A stretch of DNA of 64,000 bases from an uncultured Bacteroidota bacterium (GCA_903847205.1 CAINDA010000005.1:53499-117498); one strand, 5' to 3'; counted from the stretch's first letter, positions 14,880-24,261 are shown. Notes: generated by a model not told the origin, from the sequence alone. Program-made: numbers and translations.

Positions 14880-17354
14880 TTAAGGAACCAATTTGCTGAT
14901 TAAAAGCCACAGCGTTGCAAAGCCTGTTAGTTTAATTGTGAAACCTTCAATGCGCTTATTCCAATCAATAGGCTCGCTTTCTTTTTGAATCTTTTTTTCA
15001 TCCTTAATTATTTTTGGAGGAACTACCACTATGGATCCTTTTGGAACTTTAGGGTAAGATTTAATAAAAAGAAAATGCCTTGTTTTATGAATAAAGCCTC
15101 CAGTTTCTAAAACATAGGTTCTCTTGCGGTCCGCACCTTTTTCGAAGCCCAAACCATAGTTATTTATATAATAATGCGCTGATCTGCCAGCTGTAAATGG
15201 TGCATTGATTTGTTTCAGAGTATCAATACCGGGATAACGGATAAGTCCCTTGACCTTTATTAATTCCTCTACCCTTGGAATAGTAAGTATGTCTCCCCCC
15301 TTAAGTGTATAGTTATACTTTGAACTGGAGTCGTTCAGGACTTCCTCTAATTTAAAAAATAAAAAACCAGTATTAGAAGCGTCCCTAACCAATTTAGCCC
15401 CTTGCGGGAATGCCCATTGAGTGAGTCCGCCGGCTCTTTGAATTACACTTGTTATTTTTTCATTTTTATTTAAGACCGGATAAATACCGGGATACATTAC
15501 CTCCCCTCGTATCTCTATATTTTTTTGCAGTTCAAAGTCCGGCGCTATCCTAATCAGTATTTGATCATAGGGCTGTATTACAAAGCCCTCAGATATTTTA
15601 TCAATTTTAAAATCATCACCCACCTGGATAGTTTTTATTATATTCCTGATAGGGATGAAAATTCCTGAACTGGCTGTAAAATCAACAGCCCTTGATATTT
15701 CAATACGATTTTTAGCCGCTTCCTTTTTCAAGCCTCCAGCTAGGTATAAAGCATCTTTCAGGGTGATGCCGTCGCCATAAGGGTAATCTGCGGGATTCCT
15801 AACTGCACCGATTACAGAAAAAACAAATTCATCTTTGAAATAGGTTTTAGAAAATATTTTAATAATATCTAAATTCTGAAGTTTAATATTTGAAACAGAA
15901 TTCGAATTCTCCAGTACTTCTTTTAAATTAAAAGGGATGTATTTTTTTGAGAAATCAGGATTCAATCGGATGACATAAGCCCTGCTGTCGAACACATCAT
16001 ATAAAACTCCTTCAGCTCTTTTAATGATATCAGAAATACGATCCTCTGATTTCAGCTCATAATTTCCAGGTAATTTTACAGGGCCGGTCAGCTCAATATA
16101 ATTCGTATATCCCTGCGGGATTTTCCGAACTATCACCGAATCCCCGTCCCATAATTCAAAATCTTTTTTTGCCATGCTCAAACTATCATAGTTAATGTCC
16201 ATAATAGTTTCCTCATTGTTTAAGAGCCTCTTGATTTGAATTCTTTTACGGTAAGCCCCCGCATCAAAACCGCCGGCATATTTTATTAGTGCGTCTAGAT
16301 TTTCTTTTTCAATCAATTCATAGCCCTGAGGCCTTTTTACCTGCCCGCTGATTTTTACAATTCTTCCGGAAGGTGGAACAAAAATGTAATCGTTATTTTC
16401 CAGAAAAAAATCCTGCTTACTGTCCGGGTTCATCAGGTACTCATAAATATCTATAGTTTTAATAATCTGCCCCGCTCTTTTTACATAAATTTTCCTTACA
16501 GAACCGATAGACCTGATGCCGCCAACAGTAACCAATGCATTAAAAGCTGTGTTAACAGCAGGAATGGTGAAGGCGCCTGGGTTAATTACTTCACCTACGA
16601 TATTTACTGTTATAACTCTGGAAAACGTAAGTGTTATATCAATCTGGGAATTATTCAAATCATATGCAGTCTTAAATTTTCCGGCAATTAATCCTTTTGC
16701 TTCTTTGAAAGTAAGCCCTTTCAGATAAATCCTGCCAACCAGCTTGGGATTTATTGCACCGTTTTCGTCTATTTGAAATACCCCGTTAAAATCTGAATAT
16801 CCCCAAATGGCAACACTTATTTCGTCACCTATTCCAAGGATATAATTATCGGGAGCTTTCAGCTCGTTCGCTTTGTCATAAAATTTAATGTTATTGTTTT
16901 TAAAAAAAGAATGGCCGAATATTTTTTCGGCTTCTGCTTCTTTTTCAACAGAAGCTGCTATAGGCTGATCCGTACCTTTTACCGTCTGCTTCAGTTCTTT
17001 CTCTCTCTCTTTATTTTTCACATCAGACGAAGTTGCCGGCTTAGACTGCTCGGCAGGAGTACCTCCATTTTGAATTCCAATTTTATTTTGATTTGCCAGC
17101 TTTCTTGTTTTGAATTCAGTAATTACTTTCACCTCATCATCAGAAGCTCCCATTGCTTTTAATTTTTCAGGACCTGGGATGTCGGCAGGATTAACTGTAT
17201 TAGTATCAATATTTGAAGGCAATTGTCTTACCTGGGCAAAAGAATTGAATGAGGACAGTATCCCGATTAAACAAATAATAAAAAAAACACCTCTCCCCTT
17301 AATCCCCTCTCCACAAGAGCGGGGGCGAGATGCAAAGATTAAAGTATGTTTCAT
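14880..17354 (-). CDS. Multi-SLBB polysaccharide export protein (Wza-like)
   Basis: An 824-residue exported protein. After the signal sequence and a charged linker comes a Poly_export domain (about 165-245; YILGIGDEISVAIWG, NPGAFTIP) and then at least five SLBB-type repeats, recognisable by phrases such as SGQVKRPQGYELI, GPVKLPGNYEL, GAVRNPADYPYG and GEVMYPGIYPVL. A C-terminal helix (LTGFATLWLLISKLVP) would anchor it. It forms the export channel or its periplasmic extension. Odd feature: the first 22 residues include RPRSCGEGIKGRG, encoded by a palindromic repeat unit (17290-17330) inserted in frame ahead of the hydrophobic core. No lipobox Cys is seen. Confidence 0.88.
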   Translation of the reverse strand: MKHTLIFASRPRSCGEGIKGRGVFFIICLIGILSSFNSFAQVRQLPSNIDTNTVNPADIPGPEKLKAMGASDDEVKVITEFKTRKLANQNKIGIQNGGTPAEQSKPATSSDVKNKEREKELKQTVKGTDQPIAASVEKEAEAEKIFGHSFFKNNNIKFYDKANELKAPDNYILGIGDEISVAIWGYSDFNGVFQIDENGAINPKLVGRIYLKGLTFKEAKGLIAGKFKTAYDLNNSQIDITLTFSRVITVNIVGEVINPGAFTIPAVNTAFNALVTVGGIRSIGSVRKIYVKRAGQIIKTIDIYEYLMNPDSKQDFFLENNDYIFVPPSGRIVKISGQVKRPQGYELIEKENLDALIKYAGGFDAGAYRKRIQIKRLLNNEETIMDINYDSLSMAKKDFELWDGDSVIVRKIPQGYTNYIELTGPVKLPGNYELKSEDRISDIIKRAEGVLYDVFDSRAYVIRLNPDFSKKYIPFNLKEVLENSNSVSNIKLQNLDIIKIFSKTYFKDEFVFSVIGAVRNPADYPYGDGITLKDALYLAGGLKKEAAKNRIEISRAVDFTASSGIFIPIRNIIKTIQVGDDFKIDKISEGFVIQPYDQILIRIAPDFELQKNIEIRGEVMYPGIYPVLNKNEKITSVIQRAGGLTQWAFPQGAKLVRDASNTGFLFFKLEEVLNDSSSKYNYTLKGGDILTIPRVEELIKVKGLIRYPGIDTLKQINAPFTAGRSAHYYINNYGLGFEKGADRKRTYVLETGGFIHKTRHFLFIKSYPKVPKGSIVVVPPKIIKDEKKIQKESEPIDWNKRIEGFTIKLTGFATLWLLISKLVP
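17290..17330 (-). repeat. Dispersed palindromic repeat inside the export-gene signal region
   Basis: Plus-strand CCTCTCCCCTTAATCCCCTC followed by TCCACAAGAGCGGGGGCGAG. This GC-rich unit has the form of a repeat that I know from Bacteroidota intergenic regions, and contrasts sharply with the AT-rich flanks. Here it is read as protein in the N-terminal region of the SLBB protein. Confidence 0.6.
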
Positions 17355-17372
17355 GATAAAATTTTATTTGGG

Positions 17373-17380
17373 CAAAAGTA
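17373..17380 (-). promoter_or_regulatory. Possible -7 element upstream of the SLBB export gene
   Basis: The plus strand reads CAAAAGTA, i.e. TACTTTTG on the minus strand, matching TAnnTTTG, 19 bases before the ATG. I see no clear -33 TTG at the right distance. Confidence 0.35.
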
Positions 17381-17560
17381 AGTTTTTAATTTGATTATTT
17401 GATTATTTGAGAAATAGGGGCGGTTCCAAAAATTGCTAAATGCTGCCTTTGATGTAATGCTCACGACTCCGAAACTATTATTGTTCTGGACTCTGGTTGT
17501 CCCTGCACATTCCTCTCGATTCCACTCGAAAGACATCGCACCGAATCGAAAAACAAAAAT

Positions 17561-18670
17561 CTATTTTTTTATTTTGCGGGTTTTTAGCGCAAAAAAGAGG
17601 TAGGTAAACAGCAGAAACAAAGCAGCCATTACAATGGTCATAATATAACAGGAGTAATACCTGCCTAACAATAAAAATACAAATACTATGAATATATTTA
17701 AAAGGCCGAGCAGGATACTTGCTTTTCCGTGCGATAAGCCCAAATCAATAAGAATGTGGTGTGCATGATTTCTATCGGCGGTAAATGGGTTTTTTTTCTG
17801 CAGCAGCCTCGAAATAATAATTCTTGTGGTATCGAATGTTGGGATAAATAAAATAGCAATAATAAATATGATCCTGTTTTCCGCTTTAAACTGGTACTCA
17901 ATTATACTAAAGGAATCTATGGTCATAAATCTAAGCGTTAAAAATCCTATCAGGAAACCGATTATCAGGGATCCTGAATCGCCCATAAAAATTTTATTGG
18001 TTCCGAATGATAAATTATACCTTAAAAATGCCGCTAATATTGCTATTAGAGAAATGCAGAGCATAAAAGAAAAATCGTGATGGGTAAAAAAGAAAATCAC
18101 CGCGTAAATGCTGCAAATAATTATTCCTATAATTCCTGCGAGGCCGTCGATGCCGTCGATAAGATTATAGGCATTTATAATGGAAAGCATTAAAATTAAA
18201 GCCATGGGCCATGAAATGAATGGAGAGATTTCATAAATATTTAAAAAGCCATTTAAGGAAGTTATCTGCAATTCAGGTGAGAACAAAATAAAAGTAACGG
18301 CAATCAGCTGCCCAACAAGCTTCACTTTTGCTGTGGAAATTATCAAATCATCTTTTAAGCCTACCATAAACAAAATGGTCAGCCCGGCAATTAAATGGTT
18401 CCCTGCATAGTCAATATGAATAGACTGTACAAGTGATACCGTTAGAATGATAGTTATAAAAAAAGCAACACCTCCAAAAGCGGGGGTAGGTATTTTATGG
18501 GCGCTTCTTCCATTAATGGGAGCGGCTAAATTTTTAACCTGAGTTACCCATATAATTTTAGGTATAATTATATAAGTGGTTAAAAAAGCCCCGATAAAAA
18601 GCATTCCGGTGAAAAACAAATAATGAGCGCGTAAGATGGAGAGAAGAGTGGCTGAATCAAAAATATTCAT
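17561..18670 (-). CDS. WecA/TagO-type undecaprenyl-phosphate sugar-1-phosphate transferase
   Basis: A 369-residue inner-membrane protein with about eleven helices. Catalytic motifs of the MraY/WecA superfamily are all visible: the DD pair at residues 107-108 (VGLKDDL), NAYNLIDGIDGLAG at 167-179, FMGDSGS near 230, and the His-rich loop DRNHAHH. It transfers a sugar 1-phosphate, usually GlcNAc-1-P, to undecaprenyl phosphate and so starts repeat-unit assembly. It sits between the export genes and the GT4 of the locus, as expected for the initiating enzyme. Confidence 0.9.
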   Translation of the reverse strand: MNIFDSATLLSILRAHYLFFTGMLFIGAFLTTYIIIPKIIWVTQVKNLAAPINGRSAHKIPTPAFGGVAFFITIILTVSLVQSIHIDYAGNHLIAGLTILFMVGLKDDLIISTAKVKLVGQLIAVTFILFSPELQITSLNGFLNIYEISPFISWPMALILMLSIINAYNLIDGIDGLAGIIGIIICSIYAVIFFFTHHDFSFMLCISLIAILAAFLRYNLSFGTNKIFMGDSGSLIIGFLIGFLTLRFMTIDSFSIIEYQFKAENRIIFIIAILFIPTFDTTRIIISRLLQKKNPFTADRNHAHHILIDLGLSHGKASILLGLLNIFIVFVFLLLGRYYSCYIMTIVMAALFLLFTYLFFALKTRKIKK

Positions 18671-19113
18671 CGATGAATTATAAATAACGGGCGTAAAATT
18701 ACTTATAATTTTCTATCTGAAAAAACATTTAATAATAAATTTTATGTACAATTTATGCTTCATTCACATCGCTTGTTGCGAATTATGTGTTAAATAAAAC
18801 AGCTTATATATTAAAGCTGCTTAGTTAAGGTTATATGAAATTCAAAAACCTGTGCAGAATAGTTAACATTATATGGAGGAAAAGTATATTTTCACAAGGA
18901 AAAAGGGTGTTTGCTTATTATTATTTTTGCTATTTGCCAGGCCTTCTTTATACCGAAGACAGGTCGCGGAATTAAATTTTTTAATACAATTCCGTTTGAA
19001 AGATAAATAAAAAAGCCGTATCACAAATGACAAATGCTTGTTTTGAGGTTACCGCGCCTTTCTGATAAGAGCGCCCCAACGGCCGCCCCTGATTAATAAA
19101 AAAAACTTAAAAA
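18671..19113. other. Intergenic stretch between WecA and the MORN-like gene
   Basis: A 443-base stretch between divergent genes. It contains a small hairpin (CAGCTT...AAGCTG near 18800) and a doubtful 45-residue plus-strand frame at 18835-18972 (MKFKNLCRIVNIIW...) that I do not recognise. The last 60 bases (CCGCGCC, CCCAACGGCCGCCCC) are unexpectedly GC-rich and may belong to the leader of the next gene. Confidence 0.35.
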
Positions 19114-19713
19114 ATGATCAATAAACAGAATATCAATGAAAATGGCGACGGGGATGGAGAAAGTATCTGCTATCATAAAAATGGACAATTTGAATCAAAA
19201 GGAAATTATTTTAATAAGCTGAGAAACGGTTATTGGGAGTTTTATTGGTACACAGGGCAGCTGCAGTCGAATGGGAATTACAAAGAAGGGAAATGCGAAG
19301 GTGAATGGAAAGAATATATTGACGGATATTTACATTCAATTTATAATTATAGGGATGGCATATTGGAGGGCAGCAGTGAATGTCATTTCAGTACAGGGCT
19401 CTTGAATTGGAAAGGAGACTATAAAAATGGTAAAGAAGAGGGAGAATGGGTCTATTATGATATTCATGGAAATATCAGTGAAATGGGGACTTATATAAAT
19501 GGGCAGAGGCAAGGGATATGGGAGGAAGGCGGTGAAGCTGTGAGTTACCGCAACGATGGTAAAAGAATCGGGACTTCATTAGAAAAGCAGGGAGATGTCT
19601 CAAATGAAATACCAATTGAAAGGACGACAGCAGAAGCTGAAAATTTCTTTTTAAAATATGTTATTATTGGACTATTATTAATTGGATTGCTTATTTTCCT
19701 TCTCCTGAGATAA
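19114..19713 (+). CDS. MORN-like repeat protein with C-terminal membrane anchor
   Basis: A 199-residue protein made of about six repeats of the form GxYxxGKxxGxWxxY, for example GNYFNKLRNGYWEFYW, GNYKEGKCEGEWKEY, GDYKNGKEEGEWVYY and GTYINGQRQGIWEE. This is the MORN-like / YwqK-type repeat. A single hydrophobic helix (YVIIGLLLIGLLIFLLL) closes the protein, so it is probably tail-anchored. It is on the plus strand inside a minus-strand polysaccharide locus, which suggests later insertion. The YwqK name antitoxin in databases is not evidence of function here, and no toxin gene is adjacent. Confidence 0.7.
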   Translation: MINKQNINENGDGDGESICYHKNGQFESKGNYFNKLRNGYWEFYWYTGQLQSNGNYKEGKCEGEWKEYIDGYLHSIYNYRDGILEGSSECHFSTGLLNWKGDYKNGKEEGEWVYYDIHGNISEMGTYINGQRQGIWEEGGEAVSYRNDGKRIGTSLEKQGDVSNEIPIERTTAEAENFFLKYVIIGLLLIGLLIFLLLR

Positions 19714-19734
19714 GAGCAAACTGAATTTTGAAAG

Positions 19735-20859
19735 TTAATTTTTAACAAGCAAAGCTATCTTTTCTAAATAATGTGATATCACTATTTTTTCATCAAATTT
19801 GTTTACAGCGATGTTCCTGCCAAATTCTCCCATTTCAATTCGTTCAGTTTCTGTTAATTTTATCATCTCTATCATCTTTAAATAGAGATCGTCTGAATCT
19901 TTAACTTTACAGAGATAACCATTTTGGCCATGAATAACAACATCCCTGCAGCCAGGCACATTTGTTGTAATAATTGGAAGTTTCATGGCTGCCGCTTCAA
20001 TAAGTGATTTCGACAAGCCTTCTCGATAAGAAGGCAAAACCATCACATCCGCTTTAATCAGTTCACTAATTATATCGTTGGTTTTACCTTTATAAATTAT
20101 TTGAGGATTTTCTAACCATTCATTTAGTTCTACTGATGAAATTGCAGTATTATTATTACTTCCTAATTCACCAATAATTATAAACGTGATTGAGTTATCT
20201 GCTTTTATTATTTTTTTTGCTGCTTCAATATATTCTCTGATCCCTTTATCTCCAAGCAATCTACCGGCAAAAAGAAATACTTTTCCTTTATTGGCTGAAC
20301 GGTTGAAATAAAACTTATGAGTATCTACACCGGACCCCGCAATCACACTTGAAAATTTGCAATTGACCAGCCTCCCCTGTATAAATAGATCTCTATCTGT
20401 TGAATTTTGAAAGAATACCCAATTTGTTTTATGAAAAGAAATGAAATATAATAATCGGCCGATATATGACGAGAATGTTTTTTTTATAAAAATAGTTCCT
20501 AAACCGCTTACAGTATTTATTACCGGTATTTTTAAAAATTGAGCGGCAAAATTTCCATAAATATTTGGTTTTATTGTATTGCTTAAAATCAGATGAGGTT
20601 TAATTTTTTTAAAAATTTTTATATAATCTCTAATAATAAAGATATCTTCAGTGAAATTCGTCCCTTTGCTGTTTATTTTAAGGTCATAGAATATAATTCC
20701 CAAATTTTCCAATGGACGGACGTACTCATCTTTGGGTGCCACAGCATAAACTGAAAAGTCCTGCCTTATTAATTCTTTCAGCAGGCCCATCCGAAAGTTA
20801 AATAGATACCACGAAGTATTAGCTGTTATTACTATTCTTTTTGAATCCTTATGATCCAT
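19735..20859 (-). CDS. GT4-family glycosyltransferase
   Basis: A 374-residue GT-B enzyme. The N-terminal Glyco_trans_4-like domain holds NTSWYLFNFRMGLLKEL and NTVSGLGTIF. The C-terminal domain has FAGRLLGDKGIREYIEAAK, the acidic SYREGLSKSLIEAAAMKLPIITTNVPGC and the G-loop typical of donor binding. The overall pattern resembles GlcNAc- or GalNAc-type transferases acting on lipid-linked oligosaccharides. It is the last sugar-adding gene before the WecA-like gene, on the same strand; the MORN-like gene interrupts the two. Confidence 0.88.
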   Translation of the reverse strand: MDHKDSKRIVITANTSWYLFNFRMGLLKELIRQDFSVYAVAPKDEYVRPLENLGIIFYDLKINSKGTNFTEDIFIIRDYIKIFKKIKPHLILSNTIKPNIYGNFAAQFLKIPVINTVSGLGTIFIKKTFSSYIGRLLYFISFHKTNWVFFQNSTDRDLFIQGRLVNCKFSSVIAGSGVDTHKFYFNRSANKGKVFLFAGRLLGDKGIREYIEAAKKIIKADNSITFIIIGELGSNNNTAISSVELNEWLENPQIIYKGKTNDIISELIKADVMVLPSYREGLSKSLIEAAAMKLPIITTNVPGCRDVVIHGQNGYLCKVKDSDDLYLKMIEMIKLTETERIEMGEFGRNIAVNKFDEKIVISHYLEKIALLVKN

Positions 20860-20964
20860 ATAAGCGTTTTGGGGAATTTGACTAATTTAAACTCAGCCTT
20901 TGAGTCTTATGATAAAAGAAGGAAAAGAAAAATATCCTAACATTAACAACAAAAATGTTTTTTT

Positions 20965-21600
20965 CTAAGAATTTAAGGTATAATAACCAAATGAACAACC
21001 CCAAATATCAATATCATCCGCCAGTTTTATAAAACCCAATTGAAATAAAATATCAGAACAAAAATCATTTGCATATATAATGTTAATAACTCTGCCTCGC
21101 CTGGCCTCCAAAACAATTTTTATCCATTTTTCAAATACATTTCTTGGAAAAGGATTATATAAATAAAAATTCGAGTAAGAAGAATACTCCCCAAACTCTA
21201 AAGCATTTTGGCAATATATCCTTATAGCAGAATTATTTTTAAAATTATTTTCCGCAATGTCTGCCACTTTATTATTCAACTCAATACCGGATATTTTTTT
21301 AAAATTCATTCTTTTAAACATAAATATACCGGCACCTTTACCGCAGCCAATATCAATAATATTGTCTGTTGAAATCAGCTTTGAATCAATTAGTTTTTTT
21401 AAAAAACGCCTCAAAGTAAAAGGATCAGCCGGGGTTGATCGATAGACAAGCAAAGGGTCTAAGCCATTAATTTCTGGAGACAATTTGCTGCTGTCATATA
21501 GATATAAGTCTAGTTTCATTAGCCTATAATAAAATTGAATTAACCTGATTTTAAGAAGATAGATAATTTGTTTTGGAGGTAATTGAAAGTTTGTTTTCAT
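20965..21600 (-). CDS. Class I SAM-dependent methyltransferase
   Basis: A 211-residue protein with motif I NIIDIGCGKGAGIFMF at about 100-115 and an acidic second strand (ISGIELNNK), the AdoMet-binding core of class I methyltransferases. A YNPFPRN stretch follows, like the NPPF-type motif IV. The N-terminal 90 residues are basic and hydrophobic, and may associate with the membrane. It probably methylates a sugar or another part of the repeat unit; the acceptor is unknown. Confidence 0.75.
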   Translation of the reverse strand: MKTNFQLPPKQIIYLLKIRLIQFYYRLMKLDLYLYDSSKLSPEINGLDPLLVYRSTPADPFTLRRFLKKLIDSKLISTDNIIDIGCGKGAGIFMFKRMNFKKISGIELNNKVADIAENNFKNNSAIRIYCQNALEFGEYSSYSNFYLYNPFPRNVFEKWIKIVLEARRGRVINIIYANDFCSDILFQLGFIKLADDIDIWGCSFGYYTLNS

Positions 21601-21633
21601 TATATTTAATTTTTCAAGGTTTAATTAAAACGA

Positions 21634-22371
21634 TTAGTTTTTTTTAATCCAATGCAGCCATACAGATGGGCTTAGGTATTGTTTCAAAATCAAACCCAGC
21701 CAAATAAATAATGGAAAATAATGATACTCTTTAACAAACTCACCGCCAAAAGAGTCTTTAAAAGAATTTATGCCCAATAATGATTTATTCGATGTGCCAT
21801 AAGCATATCCGCCTAAGTCATATTCCGTAAAACCCAAATTTTTAAAATAGCTGATGTCCCAGAAATGCAAATACCTGTTAGCACGGCCTATTAAAGCTCT
21901 TTCAACTGAATTTCCATCGGTAATTTTTGTGCCGGAGTTTAACAGCCTTACCCTCCCTTTTGATTTATCACATATATATAAATGGCAGACTAAAACATTT
22001 TCATTAATCTTTGCTATCGTAAAAAATTTGTGCGGACTGCTGCTGATATTTGCTGCATTTAATAATCCTAAATTTTTAGTTTTAGCGAAATCATTATAAA
22101 ATAGTGCTGTCTTCCCGGGGTCGGATGCCGCAGAACAAACAATTCCATCAACCTGCGCTCTGCGTATTTCATACTTTGTTCCTTTCTCGAAATCGGCCAA
22201 AATTTGAGATTCCGGCTGCTGCAAATCAATAATCTTAGTGTAGAATGCTTTGCTTATCATACCTGGTATTTTTTGATAAACAGAACTCTGATAATACACA
22301 GTTAAAACTGAGAAGTCAATTTTATTTGAAAACCAAATTTTAGAAATATATTTCCCTGGATCGACAATCAT
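21634..22371 (-). CDS. FemAB-like aminoacyl/acyl transferase
   Basis: A 245-residue GNAT-fold protein. The FemAB/FmhB-like signature is clear: FEKGTKYEIRRAQ (binding block), ALIGRANRYLHFWDISYFKNLGFTEYDLGG and LLGINSFKDSFGGEFVKEY. Members of this group transfer amino acids or other acyl groups, in peptidoglycan bridges and in exopolysaccharide loci. Ten bases separate it from the DUF2334 gene upstream, so the two are co-translated. I infer that it decorates the polysaccharide with an acyl or amino acid group. It is shorter than Gram-positive FemA (about 400). Confidence 0.75.
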   Translation of the reverse strand: MIVDPGKYISKIWFSNKIDFSVLTVYYQSSVYQKIPGMISKAFYTKIIDLQQPESQILADFEKGTKYEIRRAQVDGIVCSAASDPGKTALFYNDFAKTKNLGLLNAANISSSPHKFFTIAKINENVLVCHLYICDKSKGRVRLLNSGTKITDGNSVERALIGRANRYLHFWDISYFKNLGFTEYDLGGYAYGTSNKSLLGINSFKDSFGGEFVKEYHYFPLFIWLGLILKQYLSPSVWLHWIKKN

Positions 22372-22381
22372 TATTTACAAT

Positions 22382-23158
22382 TTATTTGTCGATTTTGTAA
22401 GGTGTTTTATTGAGGTTTTTAAGCTTAAGAAGAACAAAATAAATATTACCGAAAATTTTATCTAAAAAACTTTTTGCCCGATTTGTATCCGGTTTTTCAA
22501 AACTGTTTAGGAAATGTTTTTTATTTTTTAAAATGAATTTTTCGAAAAGGAGAATTTCTGCATCAATTGAAGTACTTGGATGAAAAGCGCAGGTCCATTG
22601 ACCAAATGGGAGACGTCGAAACCGCCAAATTTGCTGGGGAACAAAATAAAATCCCATTTGATTATAGGGAAAGAGAGAGATGCCGTCGCTGATCCACCTT
22701 ATATCAGTTTCGATTTCTAAGGCTTTAATTGTGTTGATATCAAAAGAATGACCGGGTGCAATAAAAAACCTCGGCTTTATACCATGACCATTAAAAATTT
22801 GAATTGCTTTTCTAATTTTGGTACGCTGATCTGATAAAGGCAGCCCTGCAAATTCGGAATAATTATTGATTGCCACCATTCCCGGATCTCCCGAAGTAAA
22901 AATATGATTAAAACCATGTATGCCGATTTCCCAGCCCTTGCTCTGCCATCGCTTTACTTTCTCCCAAAAATTTAAATCTTCAATGGGGAAATTAAGTGAT
23001 TCATCTTCATTCGAAGGAATAACCGCTACAATTGGTTTTATATTATGTCTGTCCAATATTTCCTCAAACTTCTGCCACTGATTTTGATTCATACGGGGAT
23101 GAGCATCATCTAAGCGTACAATGTAAGCCGGGCCATCGAGGTACTTTCTAAGAATCAT
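22382..23158 (-). CDS. DUF2334 polysaccharide deacetylase-like protein
   Basis: A 258-residue protein with the NodB-like barrel features of DUF2334: a metal-binding LDDAHPR near residue 16, PIVAVIPSNED, WEIGIHGFNH and FFIAPGHSFD. Family members remove acetyl groups from hexosamines; a His and two Asp hold the metal. No signal peptide is seen, so it may act on cytoplasmic lipid-linked intermediates. It lies between a GT4 and a FemAB-like gene, and a deacetylated amine could be the acceptor for the FemAB-like enzyme (inference). Confidence 0.8.
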   Translation of the reverse strand: MILRKYLDGPAYIVRLDDAHPRMNQNQWQKFEEILDRHNIKPIVAVIPSNEDESLNFPIEDLNFWEKVKRWQSKGWEIGIHGFNHIFTSGDPGMVAINNYSEFAGLPLSDQRTKIRKAIQIFNGHGIKPRFFIAPGHSFDINTIKALEIETDIRWISDGISLFPYNQMGFYFVPQQIWRFRRLPFGQWTCAFHPSTSIDAEILLFEKFILKNKKHFLNSFEKPDTNRAKSFLDKIFGNIYFVLLKLKNLNKTPYKIDK

Positions 23159-23190
23159 AATTATTTGTGAAAATTTAATTTCTAAAAAAA

Positions 23191-24261
23191 TTAAACACTG
23201 ATTTTAAGAAGCAATTTTTCAAAACTCTCTTCATAAAAATCTGAATTTGAAAAAGTATCATACGCCGCTCTCGACATTTTATTATATTCTATCTCATCAT
23301 TTGAAGCAGCTGCAACTAATTTAACTGCTGCATCCAGAGAGCCGTCTGAATAATCAAAAACCATGAATGAATTTATTAAATGCCTGCAATATTCTGAAGG
23401 CCCGCCTACATTCCCTGCTATCGGCACTACACCTGCCTGCATAGCTTCAGCCACTGACATAGCCATACCTTCAGTATGGCTTAACGAAATAATATAGTGA
23501 TAACTAACCATCTCGTTTTTTATTTCCCAGGGCATCAAAAACCCCTTATACGTGATGATTTTATCTAAATGATTGTTTTTAATAAATTTATTAACTAAGT
23601 GCAATTCTCCCTGGTCGGTTCCGTAAATATCAAAAACCGAATTAGGCAATTGAACGTACAATCGCTTCATAAGTTCTAACACCTTACCGATATTTTTAAC
23701 CTTGGACAGGCGGCCAATATAACAAAATTTTATCAAACCAGTTTTTTTTACTGCAAATGTTTGGTCTGATTTAAAAAGTAAAGGTATTTCAAAAACATTT
23801 GGTTTCAAACAATTACTTATAACCCAATTTTTTGTCGGCAGGCTGTCTGCCAGTTGAAGAATGCTATTATTTATCTGCCACTTCCTAAAAAAACCATCAA
23901 AAAAATGAGCTGTAGTGCTTCTATGAATAAAAGCCACATGTTTTTTCAGCTTAAAAACAAATGAATATAAATACACTATTAAGACCGATTTCCAGAGGGA
24001 AGTAATAATGATGCTTGAACGGTTTTTATGTAAAAAAACAATCGACTTTATATAGCGGCTAATTGTAAATCTTCCTTTTATAATTATTATATGTTTTTTT
24101 TGTTCAACAGAAAGCTGCTGCCATAGATTTAAGTCAACCGAATCGAAAAACACTAAAAAATATTTTCTTTTTTTATTAATATTTATCACTGAATTCAAAA
24201 CAAGGGATTCCGCACCGCCAATGCTTAAAGAAGGTAATAAATGAAAAACGGAATCGTCCAT
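23191..24261 (-). CDS. GT4-family glycosyltransferase
   Basis: A 356-residue GT-B enzyme. The N-terminus has the glycine-rich HLLPSLSIGGAESLVLN typical of GT4 enzymes. The C-terminal domain has CYIGRLSKVKNIGKVLELM, FDIYGTDQGE, ITYKGFLMPWEIKNEM and SHTEGMAMSVAEAMQAGVVPIAGNVGGPSEY. It adds one sugar of the repeat unit. A palindromic REP-like element (24311-24394) separates it from the polymerase gene upstream. Confidence 0.88.
   Translation of the reverse strand: MDDSVFHLLPSLSIGGAESLVLNSVININKKRKYFLVFFDSVDLNLWQQLSVEQKKHIIIIKGRFTISRYIKSIVFLHKNRSSIIITSLWKSVLIVYLYSFVFKLKKHVAFIHRSTTAHFFDGFFRKWQINNSILQLADSLPTKNWVISNCLKPNVFEIPLLFKSDQTFAVKKTGLIKFCYIGRLSKVKNIGKVLELMKRLYVQLPNSVFDIYGTDQGELHLVNKFIKNNHLDKIITYKGFLMPWEIKNEMVSYHYIISLSHTEGMAMSVAEAMQAGVVPIAGNVGGPSEYCRHLINSFMVFDYSDGSLDAAVKLVAAASNDEIEYNKMSRAAYDTFSNSDFYEESFEKLLLKISV

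Noticed and set aside
18835..18972. 45-residue plus-strand frame before the MORN-like gene
   Set aside because: No recognisable similarity, rich in Tyr and Arg as expected by chance; kept only as a note in the gap description.
19114..19713. Antitoxin of a toxin-antitoxin system (YwqK-type name)
   Set aside because: Only the repeat type is shared; no toxin-like gene is adjacent and the protein has a membrane anchor.
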